Of a DNA stretch of 64,000 nt, positions 16,209 to 25,404 are shown one piece after another (the stretch's first letter is position 1; every line of letters starts with the position of its first letter). The DNA lies in NCBI RefSeq assembly GCF_000515395.1, contig NZ_KI911782.1, positions 4,396,697 through 4,460,696 of the forward strand. The letters are read 5' to 3'. Origin of the DNA: Jiangella gansuensis DSM 44835 (GTDB taxonomy: Bacteria; Actinomycetota; Actinomycetes; Jiangellales; Jiangellaceae). The notes beneath the pieces were generated by a model. It did not search any database. It was not told the DNA's origin and saw nothing but the letters and a program-made list of their open reading frames with translations. A program made the position numbers and the translations under genes.

Positions 16209-18482
16209 GTGGCCATCGACGTATCCGATCGGTTCGAGGCCGGTCGTACGGCCACCCGCCGGACCGGCCTGCGACGGTCGATCATCCCGATCACGACGGC
16301 CGGCCTGCTCGCTCTCACCCCGCTGGTGGCCCAGGCCGAGCCTGAGGCCCCAGTACCCGAGACGACCGCCGGTTCCCACCCCGCCGAGTGTCCTTGGATG
16401 GACACGAGCCTTTCCGCAGACGACCGAGCGAGGATCCTGCTCGACCACTCCAGCCTGGAACAGAAGATGCGTTGGATCGTCGAGCAGCCCGCCGCGTCGC
16501 CGCAGCAGACGACGTGGCCGGGCGATGTCGTCTACCCGGAGCAGCTCCCGTGCACCCCCCGGATCATGTTCGCCAACGGCGCGCAGGGGCTCGACGCGAC
16601 GGGCGCCACGGCGCTGCCCGTCGCGATCGCTGAAGCCGCGGCCTTCGACCCGGAGCTGAGTCAGGCCAAGGGGAGCCTCGTGGCCGACGAGACCTTCCGC
16701 GCCGGCCGCAACGTCCTGCTCGGCCCGGGCGTCGCCGGCGGCCGCACGCCGCTCTCCGGCCGTACTTCGGAGTACTACGGCGAGGACCCGGTGCTCTCCG
16801 GCGTGCTCGCAGCGGCCAACATCCGCGGGCTCGAGGAGAGCAACCCCGAGCGGCCGGTGGTCGCCAACCTCAAGCATTACGTAGCCAACGAGCAGGAGCT
16901 CGACCGCGATGCGAGCTCCAGCAACATGGATGAGCGCACGATGCGCCAGATCTACGGCCTGGGCTTCGAGATCGCGACCCGCGAGGGTGAGCCGGGCTCC
17001 ATCATGTGCTCGTACAACCAGATCAACGGCGTCTATGCGTGTGAGAACGACCTGCTCGACGACGTCGTGAAGGACGAGTGGGGCTTCGACGGCTTCATCA
17101 TGTCCGACTTCGGGTCGGTCCACTCGACCGCGCCTTCGCTCACGGCCGGCCTGGACATGGAGCTCAACCGCCCCGTGTGGTTCACGCCGGAGCTGCTCCA
17201 CGACGCGCTCGCGGCGGGGGAGATCACCGAGGACGACATCGACGCGGCGGCATTCCGCGTGGTCAAGGTGTTCATCGAGGCAGGGCTGTTCGACCACCCG
17301 CTGCCCGACGACCCGTCGACCGACCTCATGACGGACGAGAGCCGGGCGCTGGCGCAGGAGATGGCGGAGAACGGTTCGGTGCTGCTCAAGAACGAGGGGG
17401 CGCTGCCGCTCGCGGACACCGCTCTCGACGTCGCCGTCATCGGCCCGACCGCCTCGAACACGCCGACGAACGGCGTGAGCGCGGTGTCCGTCTGCTCCGC
17501 CTGGATGCCGTTCGGCGGCGGCCGGCCGGCCGTGCCGTGCCCCGACCCCGTGGCGCCGCTCGATGCGATCACCGAGCGGGTCGAGGCCTCCGGCGGCACC
17601 GTGACCTTCGCTGCCGGCACCGACCTGGCCGAGGCGGCCGAGGTCGCCGCCGCGGCGGACGTGGCGATCGTCTTCGGCTACTACCAGATGGGCGAATTCA
17701 GCGACATCACCGACCTGCGTCTCGACGGCAGCGGCGACGCACTCGTGGAGGCGGTCGCCGACGCCGCCGCCACCACCGTCGTCGTGACGCAGACCGGCAG
17801 CGCGGTCGAGATGCCGTGGGTCGACGACGTGGACGCCGTGCTGCACGTCTGGTACGCCGGGCGCGAGATGGGCACCGCCATCAGCAACCTGCTGTGGGGT
17901 GACGTCAACCCGTCGGGCAAGCTGCCGCTGACGTTCCCCGTATCGCTCGACGACACGCCGACGAGCACGCCGGAACAGTACCCCGGCGTCGTCGACGACA
18001 GCGGGATCCGGCAGGTCGAGTACTCGGAGGGTCTTCAGGTCGGCTATCGCTGGTACCAGGCGCAGGGCATCGAGCCACTGTTCGCTTTCGGCCACGGCCT
18101 GTCGTACACCGAGTTCGAGTTCTCCAAGGTGAACGTCACGCCGCGACGGTCCCACGAAGGCCACGCCCTCAAGGTGCGTTTCCGGCTGACCAACACCGGC
18201 GACGTCGCCGGCGACGAGGTCGCGCAGGTCTACCTGACGCTGCCCGACGAGGCGGGGGAGCCCTTCAACCGGCTCGTCGGCTTCGAGCGGGTGCACCTCG
18301 AGCCGGGCGAGCACAAGAACGTGACGATTACGCTCTCGCGCGAAGAACTGCAGACCCGACACCTGCTGCAGTACTTCGATGTCGAGACCGACGCCTGGGT
18401 CACACCCAAGGGCGAGTTCCAGGTCCGGGTCGGCTCCGCCTCGGATGACCTCTCTGAACCGGTGAACTTCACCGTTCGCTGA
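16209..18482 (+). CDS. Secreted GH3 family beta-glycosidase
   Basis: A 757-residue glycoside hydrolase family 3 enzyme (beta-glucosidase, xylosidase or related). An N-terminal signal peptide with a basic start and an A-Q-A type cleavage site near residue 44 indicates export. The catalytic barrel (about 70-370) contains K-H-Y-V-A-N-E and the nucleophile Asp300 in I-M-S-D-F-G. The second domain (about 390-610) and a C-terminal fibronectin-III-like domain (about 650-750) follow. The GTG at 16209 has AAGGAGG just upstream. Two LacI-type operators lie in the promoter region, so it is probably induced by a sugar. The sugar specificity is not certain. Confidence 0.92.
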   Translation: MAIDVSDRFEAGRTATRRTGLRRSIIPITTAGLLALTPLVAQAEPEAPVPETTAGSHPAECPWMDTSLSADDRARILLDHSSLEQKMRWIVEQPAASPQQTTWPGDVVYPEQLPCTPRIMFANGAQGLDATGATALPVAIAEAAAFDPELSQAKGSLVADETFRAGRNVLLGPGVAGGRTPLSGRTSEYYGEDPVLSGVLAAANIRGLEESNPERPVVANLKHYVANEQELDRDASSSNMDERTMRQIYGLGFEIATREGEPGSIMCSYNQINGVYACENDLLDDVVKDEWGFDGFIMSDFGSVHSTAPSLTAGLDMELNRPVWFTPELLHDALAAGEITEDDIDAAAFRVVKVFIEAGLFDHPLPDDPSTDLMTDESRALAQEMAENGSVLLKNEGALPLADTALDVAVIGPTASNTPTNGVSAVSVCSAWMPFGGGRPAVPCPDPVAPLDAITERVEASGGTVTFAAGTDLAEAAEVAAAADVAIVFGYYQMGEFSDITDLRLDGSGDALVEAVADAAATTVVVTQTGSAVEMPWVDDVDAVLHVWYAGREMGTAISNLLWGDVNPSGKLPLTFPVSLDDTPTSTPEQYPGVVDDSGIRQVEYSEGLQVGYRWYQAQGIEPLFAFGHGLSYTEFEFSKVNVTPRRSHEGHALKVRFRLTNTGDVAGDEVAQVYLTLPDEAGEPFNRLVGFERVHLEPGEHKNVTITLSREELQTRHLLQYFDVETDAWVTPKGEFQVRVGSASDDLSEPVNFTVR

Positions 18483-18491
18483 CGCAACGGG

Positions 18492-18529
18492 CCGGAGGGC
18501 CCTTCCGCTGCTGCGGGAGGGCCCTCCGG
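18492..18529. terminator. Bidirectional stem-loop between convergent GH3 and GH78 genes
   Basis: A 17-bp stem with one T:G wobble (18492-18508 with 18513-18529) and a 4-base loop, in the 100-bp gap between converging genes. It could serve both transcripts. Confidence 0.7.
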
Positions 18530-18582
18530 TACGTCACCGTCCTGTCGCTTCCGAGGCTTCCGAGCAGAACCGGCGGGCCGGG

Positions 18583-21186
18583 TCAGGCGGGCAGGCGATG
18601 CGTGACGTCGTGGACGCCATGCCCCAGCTGGCGCCGGAGGCCGGGCAGGTCGAGCACCGCGGTCGTCCCGACCGGAACCCGCAGGCGCACCGTGACGTGA
18701 CCGTCGTCGCAGCGCCAGTCGATGGCCGCGGTGCCGTACGGCGTCTCGTGCCGCGCCCCCGCCGACGTGATTCCACCGCCGGGCCGCGGCGCGAACCGGA
18801 TCCGCCGGTAGCCCGGGGCGTCAGGCGCGAGGCCCGCGACGACCCGGTGCATCCAGTCGGCGACGGCACCGAGCGCGTAGTGATTGAACGACGTCATGTC
18901 GCCGGGGTTCACGCTGCCGTCCGGCAGTATGCTGTCCCACCTCTCCCACACTGTCGTGGCGCCCATGGTCACGGCATAGAGCCAGGACGGACACCGGCGT
19001 TCGAGCAGCAGCGTGTAGGCCTCGGCCAGATGACCGCTTCCCGACAGCGCGTCACAGATCGCCGGAGTGCCGGCGAACCCCGTGCTGATCGTCCCGCCGG
19101 TGGTGCGCACCAGGGCCGCGAGCATCTCGCCCACGCGCTCGCGTGTCGGCTCGTCGGGGCACAGGTCGAGTGCGAGCGCGAGCGAGCAGGCCGTCTGTGT
19201 CCGCGCGTCGCCGGGCGCGTCCGGCGCGAGATAGCTCTTGGCGAACGCGTCACGCACCTCGTCCGCGAGCGCCCGGTAGCGCCGGGCGTCGTCGGCCTCA
19301 CCTAGCACATCGGCCGTCTCCGCCAGGCGGCGGGCCGAGTACGCGAAGTACGCGGTCGCCACGAGGTACGGGTCCGTCACGGCCTGGGCAGGGTCATCCG
19401 GCGGCGCCGTGGGGTCGAGCCAGTCGCCGAGCTGGAAACCGGAGTCCCACAGCCGGTCGGGACCGGCGAGGCTCTCGACCTGGTCGACCCATGCCCGTGC
19501 GCTCGCGTACTGCTGTCGCAGGACGCCCGTGTCCCCGGTGCGCTCGTACAGCGTCCACGGCACGAGGACGGCGGCGTCGCCCCAGAGCGCCCCGGGCACC
19601 GTGGGGTCCCAGCCCGGGCTCGGGACATAGGGGACGTACCACGGGACGGTGCCGTACTCCTCCTGCTCGGCCGCGAGGCTTCGCAGCCAGTCGTCGAGGA
19701 CGCCGTTGACGCCGTAGAGGAACGAGGCGGTCGGCGCGAACACCTGCATGTCCCCGGTCCACCCGAAACGCTCATCGCGCTGGGGGCAATCGGTCGGGAC
19801 GTCGACGAAGTTGGAGCGCATACTCCAGACGACGTTCTCGTGCAGCCGCTCGACGTCAGGTTCGGAGCACCAGAACCAGCCACGGCGCGGCATGTCGGAG
19901 TGGTGCACGCGCGAGACGACGTCGCCGGGGCGCAGCTCTCCGGGCCAGCCACTGATCTCGGCGTACCGGAAGCCGTGCATGGTGAAGCGCGGCTCCCACT
20001 CGCGTTCGCCGCCACCGTCCAAGATCAGCACATCGGTCGACGTTGCGCCCCGCAGCGGCCGGGTGCACAGTTCGCCGTCCTCCAGCACCTCGGCGTGGCG
20101 CAGGCGGATCGTCGTCCCAGCCGGGCCGGCGACGCGGACCCGCAGGCGCCCCGCGTGGTTCTGCCCGAAGTCGAGCAGATAACGGCCCGGTTCGCGCTCG
20201 AGGATGTGAGCCGGGGCCAGTTCCTCGGTGCACCGAACGGGCGGACCGTGGGGCGCGACGAGCAGCGCGCCGTCGAGCTCGATGCGCCGCACCGGCGACC
20301 ACGCGGTGTCGTCGAAGCCAGGGCTCGACCAGCCATGCTGCTCGAGGCGCCCGTCGTACGCCTCGCCCTCGTAGAGCTGCGCGGAGATGATCGGGCCGGG
20401 TGCGGTGCGCCAGCTCTCGTCCGAGGTGAGAACGACCACGCGCCCCGCATCGGTGACGACCTCGAGCTGGGCGAGCAGTCCGACGTCGTCGCCGAAGACG
20501 TTCCACCTCCCGCCGTCGAACCCGAGATGGCCCCGGTACCAGCCGTCGGCGAGCCAGGCACCGAGTACGTTCTCGCCGCCGCGCAGGTGATCCGTCACGT
20601 CGTAGGTGAGGTAGCGCAGGCGGTGCCGATAGCTGGTCCAGCCGGGGGCCAGCACGTCCTCGCCCACGCGGCGGCCGTTGACCTCGACTTCGAAAACCCC
20701 GTGCGCGGTGACGTACAGGCGGGCCGAGCGAACGCTGTCCGGCACCTCGAAGCGCCCGCGGATCAGGGGCGGTCGCCTCGCGGACGGTGGTTGTTCCGCG
20801 TCCGCAGGACCTACGAGCACAGCCGACCAGTCGGACGGTTCGAGCAGGCCCACCTCCGCGCTCGCCTCCGTGCTCCACGGGCTCCATGGACCGCTCGCCC
20901 CCTGCACGCGGACCTGGACCGTGACCGCCTCGCGGCTGGCGAGGCCGCGGCCGGGCCACGGCACGAGTACCTGCTCACCGCCCTCCACTCGGTGCCGGAT
21001 CTCTTCGGGGGAGCCGTCGGCCCGCACGACCCGCCCTCGCACCTCGTAACGAGCCTGCCGATATCCCTCCGGCGCGGCCGCGACGACCCAGGAGAGCCGG
21101 GGCCTGCGGGTCCCGATGCCGAGCGCATCCGGGACGTGGTGCTCGAGCGTGAGCCGCTCGGGCGCGGATGGTCCAGTGGTGGTCAC
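18583..21186 (-). CDS. GH78 alpha-L-rhamnosidase
   Basis: An 867-residue GH78 enzyme, which removes terminal alpha-L-rhamnose from rhamnosides or rhamnogalacturonan pieces. N-terminal beta-domains (about 10-370), including the Bac_rhamnosid_N-like W-Y-R-G-H region, precede the (alpha/alpha)6 barrel. The acidic motif D-C-P-Q-R-D-E-R-F-G-W-T-G-D carries the predicted general acid Glu472. The predicted general base is Glu748 in T-V-W-E-R-W-D. No signal peptide, so it acts inside the cell on imported oligosaccharides. The GTG at 21186 overlaps the upstream GH78-like stop (GTGA). Last gene of the importer A operon. Confidence 0.92.
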   Translation of the reverse strand: MTTTGPSAPERLTLEHHVPDALGIGTRRPRLSWVVAAAPEGYRQARYEVRGRVVRADGSPEEIRHRVEGGEQVLVPWPGRGLASREAVTVQVRVQGASGPWSPWSTEASAEVGLLEPSDWSAVLVGPADAEQPPSARRPPLIRGRFEVPDSVRSARLYVTAHGVFEVEVNGRRVGEDVLAPGWTSYRHRLRYLTYDVTDHLRGGENVLGAWLADGWYRGHLGFDGGRWNVFGDDVGLLAQLEVVTDAGRVVVLTSDESWRTAPGPIISAQLYEGEAYDGRLEQHGWSSPGFDDTAWSPVRRIELDGALLVAPHGPPVRCTEELAPAHILEREPGRYLLDFGQNHAGRLRVRVAGPAGTTIRLRHAEVLEDGELCTRPLRGATSTDVLILDGGGEREWEPRFTMHGFRYAEISGWPGELRPGDVVSRVHHSDMPRRGWFWCSEPDVERLHENVVWSMRSNFVDVPTDCPQRDERFGWTGDMQVFAPTASFLYGVNGVLDDWLRSLAAEQEEYGTVPWYVPYVPSPGWDPTVPGALWGDAAVLVPWTLYERTGDTGVLRQQYASARAWVDQVESLAGPDRLWDSGFQLGDWLDPTAPPDDPAQAVTDPYLVATAYFAYSARRLAETADVLGEADDARRYRALADEVRDAFAKSYLAPDAPGDARTQTACSLALALDLCPDEPTRERVGEMLAALVRTTGGTISTGFAGTPAICDALSGSGHLAEAYTLLLERRCPSWLYAVTMGATTVWERWDSILPDGSVNPGDMTSFNHYALGAVADWMHRVVAGLAPDAPGYRRIRFAPRPGGGITSAGARHETPYGTAAIDWRCDDGHVTVRLRVPVGTTAVLDLPGLRRQLGHGVHDVTHRLPA

Positions 21187-23141
21187 GCAGCAGACTCCTC
21201 GGTGTCGGTCAGTTCCCACCGGCCCGGGGCGAGATCTCCCCGGACGGGATGGCGCAAAACAGTGCCGGGCGGCACGTCCACGATGGTCTTGTCCGGCGCG
21301 GCGTCGACGACGATGTCGCCGCCGGGCGCGGGGACGACGGCACGTGCCCATGACAGGCCGCCCAGCATGGGGTCGACCTTGAAGGCTTTCCAGCCGTCCT
21401 CGACCGGGCGGATTCCCAGCACCAGCTCGGGCAGCAGCACGAGCGGCCCTGCCGACCAGGCGTGGCACAGGCTCTTGCCGAACGGCCGGCCGTACATGGT
21501 GAGGTCGTCCACGCCGTCGCCGAACTCCTCCCAGAAGGTCAGGGCACCCGCGTCGAGCATCTGCCCCCAGAGGTCGCACAAGCGGCGCACGGCTTCGACG
21601 CGCTCACCGCACACGCCGAGTGCCCGCAGCGCGAACGCGGTCATGAACGGGGTGCCGGCGCGTGCGGCGCCGCACAGCGACGCACGCATGCCATCGGGTA
21701 CCGGGTCGACCAGCCCGGCGGCCACGGAGAGGAAGTCGGCATACGGGGTGCCGGACGGCTCGGTGTCGCCGAGGTACTCGCGCCACGAGTCGGTGATCGG
21801 GTCCCAGGCGCGAGCCACGAGTACGGCGCGAAGGTCAGCGGCACGCTTCTCCCAGCCGACCGCCTCGGGTCGGCCGGCGGCGGCGAGGACACGCGCGCCC
21901 GACCGCAGCGCCCACCACCACAGCACCTGCAGGGCGGTGAGGTCGCGCCGGGTGTCGATCTCGACGCCCCAGTCGAGGAAGACGTGGGTGATGAACTGAT
22001 CGGGGAGTACGGCCGGCCGCAGCACGCCGTTGGCGTGGGTGTACCCGGACATCTCGGTGAGGAAGTCCTGGACGCGCTCCGACAGGCGCGCGACGTCGTC
22101 GGATGCGTCGAAGTGGCGCACGTAGAAGCCGCAGGCGATCACCCACCACAGTGAGTAGTCGGCGATGCCGTTGACGTAACCGTACCGAGGCTGCCCGAGC
22201 GCGACGATCGTGTCGTGCGCCGCCTGCCGGTCCGCGAACGCGTAGGCGTTCGTCAGCGTGCTCAGAGCCTGGTCTCCCATCCACGGCATACGGTCACGCT
22301 TGATGCCGTCGACGACGAGCTCCTGCAGACACAAGCGCAGGGTGTAGGCGCTGGTGCTCCAGATCTGGTTGAGTCGCTCGTCGGAGCAGAGGAAGGCACC
22401 TCGTCGCGGCACGGGGTGGACCTGTGCTTCGACGACGACGTCGGCGGCGGTGTCCGTAGCGATGTAGCGGAAACCCAGCAGGTGACGCGAGGTCCACCGA
22501 CCGTCGGAACGCCGGACCAGGTCATGACGGGTCTCGTGATCATCCTCGCGGGCCGCCAGCGCCTCGGTTCGCGACTCGCCGGTGCTCAGCCGCGGGCGCT
22601 GAGGAGCGGTGAGGACGGGCCGGCCGAGGACGGGCGCCGGCAACTCCAGCAGTCCGCCGGAGCGGGCCGGGCGGACGAGGACCACAGGGTCGGCCGCGCG
22701 GTGCGGGGCGCGGCCCGGTGCCCCGAGGCGAGACGCTGCGAGCTCCCAGTCGCCTCCCGGTACCCGGACCTCGACCGCGCCCACGGCGGCCGAGGGTCCG
22801 GCCAGCACGACGGCGGGCGGTACTCCGGAGGTGGTCACCACGCGGACATGGCGCATGCCGGTGCGGGCCGTCCAGCGGAACTCGGCCTCGGACACGACGT
22901 CGCCGTAGTTGTCGACATAGTCCACGTGCCGGTTCGCCTCGAACCCTCGCCGCACGAGATCGTGGAGCCTGGCGAGCTCGAACTGCCCCCAGGGGTAGTA
23001 CCAGGTGGCGGACGCATCGTCGTCGGCTACGGCTTCAGGGACGGGGAGGTCGGGGAACGGGTCAGGGCCGGACTCCCGGCATCGGGCGATCATGGCGCCC
23101 CGGACGGGCGTCGGCTCCGGGTCACGCTCGTCGTCGCGCAC
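21183..23141 (-). CDS. GH78-related six-hairpin glycosidase
   Basis: A 652-residue protein related to alpha-L-rhamnosidases of the (alpha/alpha)6 type. The equivalent of the GH78 acidic motif reads R-D283-R-M-P-W-M-G-D290, with an Asp where the GH78 relative downstream has Glu. The possible second acid lies in the F-W-E-E-F-G region. There is no signal peptide. The GTG at 23141 follows AGGAGC; the longer open frame to 23795 is a shadow of the binding-protein gene. It is translationally coupled to the true GH78 and follows the importer genes. Specificity is unknown; it may target a rhamnose- or galacturonate-like sugar. Confidence 0.75.
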   Translation of the reverse strand: MRDDERDPEPTPVRGAMIARCRESGPDPFPDLPVPEAVADDDASATWYYPWGQFELARLHDLVRRGFEANRHVDYVDNYGDVVSEAEFRWTARTGMRHVRVVTTSGVPPAVVLAGPSAAVGAVEVRVPGGDWELAASRLGAPGRAPHRAADPVVLVRPARSGGLLELPAPVLGRPVLTAPQRPRLSTGESRTEALAAREDDHETRHDLVRRSDGRWTSRHLLGFRYIATDTAADVVVEAQVHPVPRRGAFLCSDERLNQIWSTSAYTLRLCLQELVVDGIKRDRMPWMGDQALSTLTNAYAFADRQAAHDTIVALGQPRYGYVNGIADYSLWWVIACGFYVRHFDASDDVARLSERVQDFLTEMSGYTHANGVLRPAVLPDQFITHVFLDWGVEIDTRRDLTALQVLWWWALRSGARVLAAAGRPEAVGWEKRAADLRAVLVARAWDPITDSWREYLGDTEPSGTPYADFLSVAAGLVDPVPDGMRASLCGAARAGTPFMTAFALRALGVCGERVEAVRRLCDLWGQMLDAGALTFWEEFGDGVDDLTMYGRPFGKSLCHAWSAGPLVLLPELVLGIRPVEDGWKAFKVDPMLGGLSWARAVVPAPGGDIVVDAAPDKTIVDVPPGTVLRHPVRGDLAPGRWELTDTEESAA

Positions 23142-23171
23142 GTGCTGCTCCTGGTCTCGGTGGTGACGCAC

Positions 23172-23204
23172 GGCGCCCGGCCGGGCCAGGCCCGGCCGGG
23201 CGCC
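23172..23204. terminator. Stem-loop between binding-protein gene and GH78-like gene
   Basis: Perfect 14-bp stem GGCGCCCGGCCGGG (23172-23185) with 23191-23204 and a 5-base loop. It lies 17 bases after the binding-protein stop. Inside an operon it may stabilise the upstream mRNA or reduce expression of the enzymes downstream. Confidence 0.6.
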
Positions 23205-23220
23205 TGTGGGTGGACACGGG

Positions 23221-24516
23221 TCAGGCCGGACCCTGCTCCCAGGCCGCGTCCATGTCCTCGAGGACCTCGTCGCCGGTCTTCGAGCCGTCGAAGACGCCCT
23301 GGACGCCCGTGAGCAGCGCCGTCTGGACGTCCGGGTTGGGCCAGAGCTGGTCCATGAACGGGTACGTCCTGCCGCTGTCGAAGTAGTCGCCGAGCGGCTG
23401 CAGCGCCGGGTCGAGCTCGAACTCGTCGTTGGGGATGCCCGGAAGACCGGCGTTGATCTCGGCGAAGGCGTTGGTGCCCGCCGCGCCCGCGAGGAAGTCG
23501 AAGAACAGCAGGGCGTTGTCCTTGTTCTCGGCGTTCGTGTTGACGCCGTAGGTGCCCGACGCCGCGGCCGCCATGCGCGTCGCCTCGGCATCGTCCGAAG
23601 CAGGCACCGGGTGGAGGCTGAACGTCGTGCCCTCAGCGGCGACGTTCGACAGTTCGGCGACCGCCCAGTTGCCGTTGATGATGCCGAGCGCGTCGCCGGC
23701 CGCCGTGGTCTGCAGGACGGTGTTGTAGTCGGTACCGCCGACGCCGTCGTTGAAGCAGCCGGCCTGGGCCATCTCGTCGTACTTGGCCATGACATCGCTC
23801 CATGCGGAGCCGGCGAAGTGCGGGGCCGTGTACTCGGCGGCCCCGGAGTCGAACTCGGGGTCGTCCGTGTACACCAGCTCGGGCGCGAGCGAGAAGGGGA
23901 TGAGCTGGCCCACCCAGGAGTCCTGCGTGCCGAGCGCGAACGCGACCTTGCCGGCCGACTGTGCCGTCGAGCACAGCTCGAGCACCTCCGACCACGTGGT
24001 AGGCGGAGTGGCTCCGACCTCGTCCATGGCGGTGTCGTTGAAGATCGCGCCGATGCCGCTTACGGTCACCGCGAGGCCGTACAGACCGCCATCACGCTCG
24101 AGGACCGGCCGCAGGCCGTCCGGGACGCGGCTCGCCCATTCGCGGTCGCTGAGATCCTCGAGGAATCCAGCCGGCTGGAGCACGGCGATCGCTGCCGAGT
24201 TGCCGGCGCCGGGCCAGATCTGGATCACGTCCGCCGCCGTGCCGCCCGTGAGTTGGGTGCGCAGGGTCGGCTGGTACTGGTCGACGTCTGCCCACGTGGT
24301 CGTGACCTCGATGTTGGGATACTCCTCCTCGAACGCGGCGATCGATGCCTCGAGCGCTTCCTTGTCGGAGTTGAGCGCCGAGATGGTGAGCGAGCCGCTG
24401 CCCGCATCCTGCTCGGCGGCGCCGCCGTCATCGTCTCCGCCGCCACCGCACGCGGTGAGCGCGAGCCCGACGGCCGCCGTGATCGCGACGGTGGCAGAGG
24501 TGTGAGTCCTCTTCAT
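23221..24516 (-). CDS. Sugar ABC transporter solute-binding lipoprotein (importer A)
   Basis: A 431-residue extracellular solute-binding protein of the CUT1 family. A lipoprotein signal peptide ends at the lipobox L-T-A-C23, so it is tethered to the outer face of the membrane and delivers oligosaccharide to the permeases. The ATG at 24516 follows AAAGGGA. It is encoded after both permeases (an uncommon order) and is followed by a strong hairpin before two GH78-type enzymes, which suggests a rhamnose-containing oligosaccharide ligand. Confidence 0.9.
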   Translation of the reverse strand: MKRTHTSATVAITAAVGLALTACGGGGDDDGGAAEQDAGSGSLTISALNSDKEALEASIAAFEEEYPNIEVTTTWADVDQYQPTLRTQLTGGTAADVIQIWPGAGNSAAIAVLQPAGFLEDLSDREWASRVPDGLRPVLERDGGLYGLAVTVSGIGAIFNDTAMDEVGATPPTTWSEVLELCSTAQSAGKVAFALGTQDSWVGQLIPFSLAPELVYTDDPEFDSGAAEYTAPHFAGSAWSDVMAKYDEMAQAGCFNDGVGGTDYNTVLQTTAAGDALGIINGNWAVAELSNVAAEGTTFSLHPVPASDDAEATRMAAAASGTYGVNTNAENKDNALLFFDFLAGAAGTNAFAEINAGLPGIPNDEFELDPALQPLGDYFDSGRTYPFMDQLWPNPDVQTALLTGVQGVFDGSKTGDEVLEDMDAAWEQGPA

Positions 24517-24582
24517 GGCGATTCCCTTTCCGTGTGCCGCGTCATCGCGGCGTGACCGTGCGTTGTCATGTGGTTGGGCAGC

Positions 24583-25404
24583 TCAGGCCTTGAGCCCTCC
24601 GCTGAAGCCCTTGATGATGTGGCGTTGCATCGCGAAGTAGACGACCAGGACCGGGACCATGCCGATGAGCAGGCCCGCGAACACGACGTTGAAGTTGGAC
24701 GAGTACTGCGCGACGAACGTGGAGACGGCGAGCGGCATGGTGGCCGTCCCGCTGCCCGACAGGTAGAGCAGCGGCGTGAGGAAGTCGTTCCAGACGAAGA
24801 CAGCGTTGAGGATGACGACCGTGCCGGTGATGGGGCGCAGCAAAGGGAACACCACCCGCCGGAACGCCTGCAGCGGCGTGCAGCCGTCCAGGAGCGCGGC
24901 CTCCTCGTAGTCGGTGGGCGTCGCCCGCAGGAAGCCGACATAGAGGAACGTCGCGAAGGGGACCTGGAGACCGCTGTAGAACAGGACGAGTGACCACAGT
25001 GAGCCGATGAGGTCCAGGTCTCGGATCGTCGCGTACAGCGGCAGCATCGCGAGCTGGAACGGCAACAGGAGCCCGATCATCACGACTATGAACACGATCT
25101 TGCTCCAGGCGCGGGTGACTCTCGCGAGCGTGTAGGCAGCGAGCGCCGAGACCACGACAATGATGATCACGCTGACGACGGTGACGAACGTGCTGTTCAG
25201 CAGCGCTCGGCCCAGGCCCGCGTCTTCCCAGGCGGTGCGATAGTTCTCGAGCGTCGGGTCGGCGGTCGGCGCGAGGATGGATTCCGTCGAGGTGCGCGAC
25301 CGGAACGACATGTTGACCAGCACGTAGAGAGGGAAGGCGATGACCAGCGTCGCCGCCACCATGACGATCTCGAGGGCGAAGGTCCGCCCGGTGTAGCGGC
25401 GCAT
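24583..25404 (-). CDS. Sugar ABC transporter permease, MalG type (importer A)
   Basis: A 273-residue inner-membrane permease of the CUT1 family with six hydrophobic segments. The cytoplasmic EAA loop reads Y-E-E-A-A-L-L-D-G-C-T-P-L-Q-A-F, the docking site for an ATPase. Its ATG (25404) shares one base with the upstream permease stop (TGATG). No ATPase is encoded nearby, so a shared MsmK/MsiK-type ATPase elsewhere is expected. Confidence 0.9.
   Translation of the reverse strand: MRRYTGRTFALEIVMVAATLVIAFPLYVLVNMSFRSRTSTESILAPTADPTLENYRTAWEDAGLGRALLNSTFVTVVSVIIIVVVSALAAYTLARVTRAWSKIVFIVVMIGLLLPFQLAMLPLYATIRDLDLIGSLWSLVLFYSGLQVPFATFLYVGFLRATPTDYEEAALLDGCTPLQAFRRVVFPLLRPITGTVVILNAVFVWNDFLTPLLYLSGSGTATMPLAVSTFVAQYSSNFNVVFAGLLIGMVPVLVVYFAMQRHIIKGFSGGLKA

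Noticed and set aside
16176-18362. Long minus-strand ORF of 728 codons opposite GH3
   Set aside because: It exactly mirrors the GH3 gene and has no family features.
21187-21579. N-terminal extension of GH78 back to 21579
   Set aside because: It overlaps the upstream GH78-like gene and lacks domain similarity; the GTGA overlap at 21186 is the natural start.
19840-21999. Long plus-strand ORF of 719 codons opposite the GH78 genes
   Set aside because: It crosses the boundary of two real minus-strand genes and shows only shadow composition.
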